From positions 1-6,588 of the forward strand of contig JAFWBH010000192.1 of assembly GCA_017507205.1 (NCBI GenBank): DNA of 6,588 nucleotides, written 5' to 3'. This DNA comes from Clostridia bacterium (GTDB lineage: Bacteria > Bacillota > Clostridia > Christensenellales > CAG-917). Numbering within the stretch: the first letter of the stretch is position 1; the number at the start of each line of letters is the position of its first letter. The translations under genes were made by a program, and so were the position numbers. This document shows positions 1 through 5,235 of this stretch, one piece after another. The notes under the pieces were generated by a model. It worked only from the letters and a program-made list of their open reading frames with translations, was not told where the DNA came from and did not search any database.

Positions 1-567
1 AAGAGTGTGAAATATTGCGACAACGTCCACGAAGTCAGCATCATTCCTCGCGGTCAAGCAGCAGGATACACAATCACCTTGCCCACCAATGATGACAACC
101 ATATGACCAAGCAAAAGCTCCTTGACAACATTACAATGCTTCTTGCAGGTCGTGCAGCAGAAGAAATCGTCATCAAGGACATTTCAACTGGCGCAAGCAA
201 CGATATTCAAAGAGCAAGCAAGATTGCAAGAAAGATGGTCACAGAATGGGGCATGAGTGAGGATATCGGCACAATGTATCTCGGTGCAAGCGAAGAGGTT
301 TTCCTTGGCAGAGATTATCAAACTCAGCTCAATTACTCTGACGAGGTGGCTGCCAAGATTGATGAAGAGGTCAAGCGTATCCTTGACGAGCAATATCAAA
401 AGGCACTCCAAATCCTCAAAGATAATCGCAGAGTTATGGATGCAATGGTCAAGCTTCTCTACGAGAAGGAAACAATTTTTGAGGACGAAATTGACAAGCT
501 CTTTGACGATCCAACAACTCCCGAGATCGAGATGCCTGTCAACCCTATGAAAAAGGACGAGGAATAA
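1..567 (+). CDS. ftsH: ATP-dependent zinc metalloprotease FtsH, C-terminal part (5' end outside window)
   Basis: FtsH is a membrane-anchored hexameric AAA+ protease that degrades misfolded or regulatory membrane and cytosolic proteins. The frame is open from base 1, giving 188 residues of the peptidase domain and tail. Seen: VHEVSIIPRG (residues 9-18 of the fragment), the LLAGRAAEE block (47-55), ISTGASNDIQRA (61-72) and MVTEWGMSE (79-87). In the family, the Asp of the STGASND block (residue 68 here) is the third zinc ligand. The HExxH zinc motif normally lies shortly before the VSIIPRG block, so it should fall just outside the left edge, as should the AAA+ and membrane parts. The C-terminal half is helical and acidic, ending in a short Pro/Glu-rich tail (PTTPEIEMPVNP), typical of FtsH ends. 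Stop is TAA at 565-567. cysE follows 39 bases later on the same strand, with a hairpin between. Family identity is certain; completeness of the gene cannot be judged. Confidence 0.97.
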   Translation, partial: KSVKYCDNVHEVSIIPRGQAAGYTITLPTNDDNHMTKQKLLDNITMLLAGRAAEEIVIKDISTGASNDIQRASKIARKMVTEWGMSEDIGTMYLGASEEVFLGRDYQTQLNYSDEVAAKIDEEVKRILDEQYQKALQILKDNRRVMDAMVKLLYEKETIFEDEIDKLFDDPTTPEIEMPVNPMKKDEE

Positions 568-571
568 AATG

Positions 572-606
572 AAGGGCAAAAGCAATTTTGCCCTTTGGAT
601 TATATT
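572..606 (+). terminator. Hairpin between ftsH and cysE, possible weak terminator or attenuator
   Basis: A perfect 10-bp stem (AAGGGCAAAA at 572-581, TTTTGCCCTT at 586-595) closes on a GCAA loop, which fits the stable GNRA tetraloop class. The following bases (TGGATTATATT) are T-rich but interrupted, so termination would be weak or partial. It begins 4 bases after the ftsH stop and ends 11 bases before the cysE ATG. It may terminate ftsH transcripts partially, protect the ftsH 3' end, or affect cysE initiation. Which of these applies is inference. Confidence 0.55.
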
Positions 607-1311
607 ATGAAAGCAAAGGAACTGAAAAAATCATATCTTGACAAGATTATGGAAAGCGACCCTGCTGCAACCAGCAGAACAGCAGTCCGTCATACATACG
701 CAGGCTACAAGGCATTGTGCACACACGTGCGCGCCCACAAGCTTTGGGTGGACGGACACAAGACACTTGCAAGATTTGTTGCATACATATCACGCAAGCG
801 CACAGGCGTTGAAATACACCCGGGCGCGACCATAGGCAAGAGCGTGATGATTGACCATGGACACGGCGTTGTCATCGGCGAAACAGCAGAGATTGGCGAC
901 AACTGCATTCTTTATCAAGGGGTCACCTTGGGTGGCACAGGAAAGGATACAGGCAAGCGTCACCCCACTCTTGAAAACGATGTTATGGTGTCTGCTGGTG
1001 CAAAGGTTCTCGGCCCTCTCACAATTGGTGAAGGAAGCAAAATTGGCGCAGGCAGTGTGGTGCTGAAATCAGTGCCACCTCACTCAACAGTTGTTGGTGT
1101 GCCAGGACGCATTGTCAAGCAACAGGGCAAGCGTGTTTCAGACATGGATCAGGTCAAATTGCCCGACCCTATTCTTGAAGAATTGAAGCGTCTTAATGAT
1201 CGCATCTATGAGCTTGAAAAGAACGCAGGCATCAAAACCTGCAGATATTCTATCACCATAGATGAAAACAATATGCGCCCCGATTCAAGCACAGATTGTG
1301 CTGATGAATGA
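607..1311 (+). CDS. cysE: Serine O-acetyltransferase CysE
   Basis: Transfers acetyl from acetyl-CoA to L-serine, making O-acetylserine for cysteine synthesis in the cytoplasm. 234 residues. The N-terminal helical part (about 1-65, with ESDPA near residue 16) is followed by a left-handed beta-helix of hexapeptide repeats (about 68-170): EIHPGATIGKS, MIDHGHGVVIGETAEIG, LYQGVTLGGTGK, KRHPTLE, GAGSVVLKSVPP, GVPGRIV. His84 in the IDHG motif matches the catalytic His158 of the E. coli enzyme, and His119 in RHP is conserved. Glu69 stands where E. coli has Asp143, a change I believe is common in Gram-positive CysE. The tail after residue 172 is a charged helix plus a polar end with two Cys. ATG 607 is chosen because homology starts within a few residues of it; TTG 595 lies inside the hairpin stem. 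The ribosome site is poor, only GGA at 597-599. cysS follows on the same strand, the usual Firmicutes pairing. No cysK is present here. Confidence 0.95.
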   Translation: MKAKELKKSYLDKIMESDPAATSRTAVRHTYAGYKALCTHVRAHKLWVDGHKTLARFVAYISRKRTGVEIHPGATIGKSVMIDHGHGVVIGETAEIGDNCILYQGVTLGGTGKDTGKRHPTLENDVMVSAGAKVLGPLTIGEGSKIGAGSVVLKSVPPHSTVVGVPGRIVKQQGKRVSDMDQVKLPDPILEELKRLNDRIYELEKNAGIKTCRYSITIDENNMRPDSSTDCADE

Positions 1312-1350
1312 TGATGCGATAAAAACAAGGCAAAATCACCAAACAAAAGG

Positions 1351-1377
1351 TTGATTAAGTCAAAAATGCAGTATAAA
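1351..1377 (+). promoter_or_regulatory. Weak candidate promoter ahead of cysS
   Basis: TTGATT (1351-1356) and TATAAA (1372-1377) are separated by 15 bases, shorter than the ideal 17. It could give cysS its own transcript with a leader of about 60 bases. The alternative is read-through from cysE, as there is no terminator-like hairpin with a T-run in this gap. A perfect TTGACA at 1406-1411 is less likely to serve cysS, because its start point would fall at or beyond the cysS ribosome site. Confidence 0.25.
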
Positions 1378-1378
1378 A

Positions 1379-1428
1379 GTGCTGTTCTGTGAAAATATAT
1401 GTGTTTTGACACAAACAAAAAACAGCAC
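1379..1428 (+). repeat. Inverted repeat in the cysE-cysS gap
   Basis: GTGCTGTT (1379-1386) and AACAGCAC (1421-1428) are perfect 8-base inverted arms around a 34-base interior that itself holds a small stem (TGTGT 1400-1404, ACACA 1409-1413, loop TTTG). In RNA this would be a hairpin ending 5-6 bases before the cysS ribosome site (AAGGA, 1433-1437). No T-run follows, so it is not a terminator. It may be an operator, a leader structure or chance. Confidence 0.4.
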
Positions 1429-1442
1429 ATAAAAGGAAGATT

Positions 1443-2861
1443 ATGCTCAAAATCTACAACACTTTGACAAGAAAAAAAGAGGAGTTCAAGCCCCTCAATG
1501 ACGGCAAGGTCACAATGTATGCCTGTGGCATCACAGTCAGTGGTGAAGCACACATCGGACATGCCTATCAAGCACTCATTTACGATATCATCAGAAAGTA
1601 TCTTGTGAGCAGTGGCTACGATGTCACCTATGCAAGAAATTATACAGACGTTGATGACAAAATCATTGCAAAATCACACGAAACAGGTATCCCAGCAGAC
1701 AAGTATGCTGAGATGATGATTGCCAAGATTGACAAGGAAATGAGAGCATTGCAGGTTGACGATCCAGACATTTGGCTCAAAGCCACTTGCACCATGGACG
1801 GCATCATGGAATTCATTGGAAAGCTCATTGACAAGGGACACGCATACGCAACAAGCGAGGGCGATGTTTACTTTGCTGTTGAAAGCTTCAAGGACTATGG
1901 CAAGCTTAGTGGCAGAAGGCTTGAGGACGCCTTTGAAAGTGTCCGTATTGAAAACGAGGACAACAAGCAAAATCCTCTTGACTTTGCACTTTGGAAATCT
2001 GCAAAGGAAGGCGAGCCTTATTGGGAATCACCTTGGGGAAAGGGACGTCCCGGCTGGCATATTGAATGTTCTGCAATGAATATGAAGGCATTTGGTGAGC
2101 AGATTGACATTCACGGTGGTGGCAGAGATCTTATTTTCCCTCACCACGAAAATGAAATTGCTCAAACAGAGGCACTGACAGGCAAAACCTTTGCAAAATA
2201 TTGGATACATAATGGTCTTATCAAGGTCAATGGTCAAAAAATGTCAAAGAGCCTTGGCAACAGCCTTGTTCTCCACGATTTGATTGAAAAATATCATCCC
2301 GAAACAATCAAAATGGCATTGCTTCAAACAAACTATCGTGGTGACATCAATGTGACAGACACCTTGTTTCCCGAGGCAGAGAAGCATATGACAGGCTTCT
2401 ACAAAATCATTGACAGCGTTTATTCTGCCTTCGGCAGAGAAGGTGAGGGCATTGACCATCAAGCCATTGAAGCAAGCTTCAAGCAAGCAATGGACGATGA
2501 CTTCAACACTGCCAAGGCACTTGCCAACCTCTTTGGTATCTTCAAGAAAATAAAGGCTAAGGTCAACACAGGAGATAAGACAGCTGTTGATGACGTTTTG
2601 GTGCTTAAAAGAGTTTATGGCCTTCTCGGATTCTTCCGTGCAGAGCCAAAGGACTTCATAGAAAAAGCAGAGCCTGCTGAAAGGGCAGAGGAAAGCACAT
2701 CATCGGATATTCCCAGTGAGGTTATGGAGCTGGTGAAGGCAAGAGCAGAGGCAAAGGCAAGCAAGAATTGGCCCCTTGCAGATGAAATCCGTGGAAAAAT
2801 CACAGCACTTGGTTATACAGTAAAGGACACCAAGGACGGAGCAGTTGTTGAAAAGCTTTGA
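1443..2861 (+). CDS. cysS: Cysteine--tRNA ligase CysS
   Basis: Class I aminoacyl-tRNA synthetase that charges tRNA-Cys in the cytoplasm. 472 residues, close to the usual 460-480. The catalytic Rossmann part has HIGH at 37-40 and KMSKS at 266-270. The zinc ligands fall at exactly the E. coli positions: Cys28, Cys209 (HIECS), His234 and Glu238 (PHHENE). Other markers are RNYTDVDDKII (65-75), GRPGWHIECSAM (201-212) and HGGGRDLIFPHHENE (224-238). The DALR helical part follows (about 340-400, with DDDFNTAKAL at 351-360), and then the anticodon-binding tail with KNWPLADEIR and GYTVKDTKDG. A Glu/Ala/Ser-rich linker runs at about 405-422. Odd point: around the HIGH motif Ser33 and Tyr42 replace the common Tyr and Arg (Y33, R42 in E. 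coli). Start ATG 1443 has AAGGA five bases upstream. It likely works with cysE as a cysteine supply-and-use pair. Confidence 0.98.
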   Translation: MLKIYNTLTRKKEEFKPLNDGKVTMYACGITVSGEAHIGHAYQALIYDIIRKYLVSSGYDVTYARNYTDVDDKIIAKSHETGIPADKYAEMMIAKIDKEMRALQVDDPDIWLKATCTMDGIMEFIGKLIDKGHAYATSEGDVYFAVESFKDYGKLSGRRLEDAFESVRIENEDNKQNPLDFALWKSAKEGEPYWESPWGKGRPGWHIECSAMNMKAFGEQIDIHGGGRDLIFPHHENEIAQTEALTGKTFAKYWIHNGLIKVNGQKMSKSLGNSLVLHDLIEKYHPETIKMALLQTNYRGDINVTDTLFPEAEKHMTGFYKIIDSVYSAFGREGEGIDHQAIEASFKQAMDDDFNTAKALANLFGIFKKIKAKVNTGDKTAVDDVLVLKRVYGLLGFFRAEPKDFIEKAEPAERAEESTSSDIPSEVMELVKARAEAKASKNWPLADEIRGKITALGYTVKDTKDGAVVEKL

Positions 2862-2870
2862 TGACAGAAT

Positions 2871-2885
2871 TATCCTAAAAGGATA
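2871..2885 (+). repeat. Small hairpin after cysS
   Basis: TATCCT (2871-2876), loop AAA, AGGATA (2880-2885): a perfect 6-bp stem 9 bases after the cysS stop. No T-run follows, so it is not a terminator by itself. It may be only a local structure in the 3' end of the transcript. The rest of 2886-2951 is A-rich and shows nothing else. Confidence 0.3.
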
Positions 2886-2951
2886 AAAAGAAGACATCAT
2901 TCAACAAAAATCCACAAAAAACAATTAAAAATAAAGCAATCAAAAGAAAAG

Positions 2952-2981
2952 AAAAAGAGCAAACAGCCGTTTGCTCTTTTT
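2952..2981. terminator. Strong bidirectional terminator between cysS and the small minus-strand gene
   Basis: GAGCAAAC (2957-2964) pairs with GTTTGCTC (2969-2976) around the loop AGCC. Flanking A5 (2952-2956) and T5 (2977-2981) extend the stem and give a T-run on both strands. It should end cysE-cysS transcription on the plus strand and the small gene at 3014-3145 on the minus strand, which fits the convergent layout. Confidence 0.9.
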
Positions 2982-3013
2982 TGTTTGTAAAGAAAGAATT
3001 TTGTCAAAGGCAA

Positions 3014-3145
3014 TTATTTTTCCTTACAGCAACAACCCTTGTCACAATCCTTTGAGCTAGACTTGCTCTTTGATGAATTGGTTGTTTGATTTGAATTTTT
3101 GTTTGATGCTTTGTTGGTTGATTTACTGTTTTTGTTTTGTTCCAT
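3014..3145 (-). CDS. Small Asn/Ser/Lys-rich protein with a cysteine-cluster tail, unknown function
   Basis: 43 residues. I do not recognise the family. Residues 1-32 are low complexity and polar (Asn, Ser, Lys, Thr; e.g. MEQNKNSKSTNKASNKNSNQ) with no membrane segment or signal peptide. The tail is DCDKGCCCKEK, with four Cys in seven residues, which could bind metal, be oxidised or be lipid-modified; this is inference. The start ATG (3143-3145) is chosen because AAAGGAG lies 5 bases upstream, the best ribosome site in the window. Extension to GTG 3226 would begin inside the upstream hairpin and is unlikely. It is followed by the bidirectional terminator at 2952-2981 and preceded by the exporter gene on the same strand. 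It could have its own promoter (a TATAAA lies at 3198-3203 on the minus strand, without a good -35) or be reached by read-through. The good ribosome site and closing terminator favour a real gene, but low-complexity composition leaves doubt. Confidence 0.6.
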   Translation of the reverse strand: MEQNKNSKSTNKASNKNSNQTTNSSKSKSSSKDCDKGCCCKEK

Positions 3146-3150
3146 TTTTA

Positions 3151-3171
3151 CTCCTTTGCTCAACCGAGCAA
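3151..3171 (-). promoter_or_regulatory. Ribosome binding site and adjoining hairpin of the small gene
   Basis: On the minus strand the sequence reads TTGCTC-GGTT-GAGCAA (3171 down to 3156), a perfect 6-bp stem with a 4-base loop. AAAGGAG (3157 down to 3151) runs straight on from it, with two bases shared, and the ATG follows 5 bases later. The ribosome site decides the start at 3145. The hairpin next to it could modulate access, or may simply be a short structure in the leader. Confidence 0.6.
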
Positions 3172-3206
3172 GAGTAGTATTTGCATAAGACGTTCTTTTT
3201 ATACAC

Positions 3207-3271
3207 AAAACAAAAAAATAAAACACTGCATGAGGTGTTCTCCGTCAAGGATAGCACGCTGGGGGCAGTGT
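3207..3271 (-). terminator. Terminator-like structured element downstream of the ABC exporter
   Basis: On the minus strand, 7-bp outer arms (ACACTGC, 3271-3265; GCAGTGT, 3229-3223) enclose 35 bases and are followed directly by a T-rich run (3222-3207, 14 of 16 T). That is the layout of a rho-independent terminator for the exporter gene ending 39 bases upstream. The enclosed part forms a second stem (3235-3243 with 3249-3257, loop GTCAA). This inner stem pairs slightly better in the plus-strand RNA, where one position is U-G instead of a C/A mismatch. The large loop is unusual for a simple terminator. Confidence 0.6.
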
Positions 3272-3309
3272 CTTACTGATGAAAAGTGAATTGTTTAGAG
3301 CTGTGAGCC

Positions 3310-5079
3310 TTAATTGCAGTCTACAATAGGATTCAACGCAATGTCCTTATATTGACTGTCGTGTAGATTTTTGTAGATGCCGTCTTTTTCAATCAGCTCA
3401 TCGTGAGTGCCACATTCCTCGATCTTGCCCTTATTGATGACAATGATTTGGTCTGCGTTGCGCACTGTTGACAGACGGTGTGCCACCACAAGAGTTGTTC
3501 TGCCCACACACAGATCACTGAGTGCTTGTTGGATGAGAGTTTCTGTGGTGTTGTCAAGGGCAGAGGTTGCCTCGTCAAGAATGAGTATTGATGGATTTTT
3601 GAGGAAAACTCTTGCAATAGACAGACGTTGCTTTTGACCACCTGAAAGCTTGACACCACGTTCACCAATTTCTGTATCGTAGCCTTTTTCAAGGCTCATA
3701 ATATAGTCGTGGATATTTGCCTTTTTGGCAGCCTCGACAATTTCATCATCTGTTGCGTTTGTATTGCCGTAAAGGATGTTGTCACGGAAGGTGCCTGTAA
3801 ACAAAAATACATCCTGTTGCACGATGCCGATGTTTTGACGGAGTGATCTATTGGTGATATCCTTGACGCTTGTGCCGTCAATTGTGATGTCGCCACTTTC
3901 AAAATTGTAGAACTTGGGGATGAGATGACAGAGGGTTGTTTTACCACCACCACTTGCGCCTACAAAAGCATAGGTCTTGCCCCTTGGCACTGTGAAGGAA
4001 ATGTCGTCAAGAACTGTCCTTTCATCGTAGCCGAAGGTGACATTTTTGAACTCAATTTCGCCCTCAAATTTGTCAATGTCAACAGCCTCTGGTGAGTCCT
4101 CTTCAACAGGTGTAATCATAATGTCGTCAAAACGCTTAAATCCCGTAATCCCGTCTTGAAGCTGTTCAAAGAAGCCGATTAAGGTCTGAATTGGTGAAAT
4201 GAACAGATTTATTGACAGCATAAATGCAGTGAGGTCTGCGTAGTCAAAGTTGGCACTGTCGTATATGCAGAAGAGTCCACCTGCAATCAAAACAATGACG
4301 TTGTAGATGCTGGTGACAAGGGTCATGCTTGAATGGAAAATGCCCATTGCCTTATATGCCTTTGAGCGTGCCTCAACAAAGGCACTATTGTTCCTTTCAA
4401 AGCGTGCTTGCTCGTGATCTGCATTGGCATAGGCCTTGGTCACACGGATGCCTGCGATGCTGTTTTCAAGGCAAGCATTGATGTTGCCGATTTCCTCACG
4501 GCTCTTCTGGAATGCCTTGGTCATATTCTTCCTTGAACATACTGCGATGACAATAAGGACGGGAAGGAATGCAAAGATGATGAGAGCCAGCTTCCAGTTG
4601 ATTGTGCAGAGATATATGAATGCACTCAACGTCATAAATGATGTGATGAAAAGGTTTTCAGGGCCGTGGTGAGCAAGCTCACTGACATTGAAAAGGTCGT
4701 TGGTCATACGTGCCATCAGCTGACCAGTTTCATTGTTGTCATAAAATGAATAGGGAAGCTTTTCAAGATGTCTGAAAAGGTCGCTGCGCATAGTTGCCTG
4801 CATCTTGACACCCATTGCGTGTCCGTAATAATTGATGAAGTAATTTAAACCTGCGCGAATAAGGTATACACCAAGCAACACAGAGGACAAAATGACAATC
4901 TCCTTCACCATTCCCCCGGGGATATAATCGTCAAGAATCTTTTTTGTCATCATAGGGTAAAGCAGACCTATGACAGAAAAGAAGAATGAGCAAATCATAT
5001 CAAGGGCAAAGGTCACCTTGTGAGGCTTGTAGTATTGCACGAATTTTTTGAATAAATGTCTGTTTTCCGTTTTTTTCAT
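3310..5079 (-). CDS. ABC exporter half-transporter, fused membrane and ATPase domains (MsbA/multidrug type)
   Basis: 589 residues, full length for a half-size type IV exporter; such proteins normally act as a dimer in the cytoplasmic membrane and export lipids, drugs or peptides using ATP. Six membrane segments are visible at about 22-44, 60-82, 140-160, 163-183, 247-270 and 281-305, with the usual coupling sequence FYDNNETGQLMARMTND (112-128). The ATPase domain (about 340-575) has Walker A GASGGGKT (374-381), Q-loop Gln422, signature LSGGQ (478-482), Walker B ILILDE (498-503) with catalytic Glu503, D-loop SALD (506-509) and switch His534. All catalytic residues are intact, so it should be active. 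No peptidase domain is present and only one half-transporter is encoded here, so a homodimer is likely, though a partner outside the window is possible. The substrate cannot be told from sequence. Start ATG 5077-5079 follows a weak GGTGA site. It is divergent from the flavodiiron gene. Confidence 0.95.
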   Translation of the reverse strand: MKKTENRHLFKKFVQYYKPHKVTFALDMICSFFFSVIGLLYPMMTKKILDDYIPGGMVKEIVILSSVLLGVYLIRAGLNYFINYYGHAMGVKMQATMRSDLFRHLEKLPYSFYDNNETGQLMARMTNDLFNVSELAHHGPENLFITSFMTLSAFIYLCTINWKLALIIFAFLPVLIVIAVCSRKNMTKAFQKSREEIGNINACLENSIAGIRVTKAYANADHEQARFERNNSAFVEARSKAYKAMGIFHSSMTLVTSIYNVIVLIAGGLFCIYDSANFDYADLTAFMLSINLFISPIQTLIGFFEQLQDGITGFKRFDDIMITPVEEDSPEAVDIDKFEGEIEFKNVTFGYDERTVLDDISFTVPRGKTYAFVGASGGGKTTLCHLIPKFYNFESGDITIDGTSVKDITNRSLRQNIGIVQQDVFLFTGTFRDNILYGNTNATDDEIVEAAKKANIHDYIMSLEKGYDTEIGERGVKLSGGQKQRLSIARVFLKNPSILILDEATSALDNTTETLIQQALSDLCVGRTTLVVAHRLSTVRNADQIIVINKGKIEECGTHDELIEKDGIYKNLHDSQYKDIALNPIVDCN

Positions 5080-5094
5080 AATATCACCGACAAA

Positions 5095-5103
5095 AGTATA
5101 ACA
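5095..5103 (-). promoter_or_regulatory. Candidate extended -10 promoter of the ABC exporter
   Basis: On the minus strand TGTTATACT (5103 down to 5095) matches an extended -10 (TG, one base, TATACT). No good -35 is seen at the right distance (TGCAAA-like at best), as is usual for extended -10 promoters. Transcription would start near 5088, only about 9 bases before the ATG and at the GGTGA site itself, so the transcript would be nearly leaderless. Confidence 0.4.
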
Positions 5104-5170
5104 CGCGCCTTGAAATTTTGCATTATTTTTGGTGTTAAAAAATGAGGAAAAAACAAGAAATTTTTCAGAT

Positions 5171-5187
5171 TTCTATTGAAAATAGAA
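5171..5187. promoter_or_regulatory. Palindrome over the -35 of the flavodiiron gene, candidate operator
   Basis: TTCTATT-GAA-AATAGAA is a perfect 7-bp inverted repeat with a 3-base centre, and it covers the -35 TTGAAA (5176-5181). The half-site AATAGA recurs downstream in direct orientation at 5202-5207 and 5211-5216, 21 and 30 bases from the first copy. This position suits a repressor site. It does not clearly match the Fur, PerR, Rex or FNR consensus I know, so the regulator is unknown. AT-rich sequence makes chance repeats more likely. Confidence 0.45.
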
Positions 5188-5204
5188 TAAGTTGAGATTA
5201 TAAT
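5176..5204 (+). promoter_or_regulatory. Sigma-A type promoter of the flavodiiron gene
   Basis: TTGAAA (5176-5181), a 17-base spacer and a perfect TATAAT (5199-5204). Transcription should start near 5211, leaving a leader of about 25 bases that carries AAGGAG (5224-5229), six bases before the ATG at 5236. It is the strongest promoter candidate in the window. Confidence 0.8.
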
Positions 5205-5235
5205 AGACACAATAGAAAATAAAAAGGAGTGACCT

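Noticed and set aside
184..585. Open frame of 133 codons on the minus strand opposite ftsH
   Set aside because: The plus-strand frame is unmistakable FtsH; the minus frame starts inside the ftsH/cysE hairpin and has no family features.
595..606. TTG start at 595 for cysE, adding four residues
   Set aside because: The TTG begins on the last base of the hairpin stem, has no ribosome site, and the added residues are not part of the family.
1351..1363. TTGATTAAGTCAA, resembling an FNR/CRP-family site ahead of cysS
   Set aside because: Arms are only four bases and spacing is one short of the FNR consensus; too weak to claim.
3146..3226. N-terminal extension of the small Cys-tailed protein (GTG start, hydrophobic first residues like a short signal)
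   Set aside because: The GTG lies inside the terminator-like stem with no ribosome site, while ATG 3145 has AAAGGAG at ideal distance.
3276..3282. CTGATGA, the hammerhead ribozyme core box
   Set aside because: No GAAA box after a second stem and no third stem or cleavage site could be placed; a 7-base match is expected by chance.
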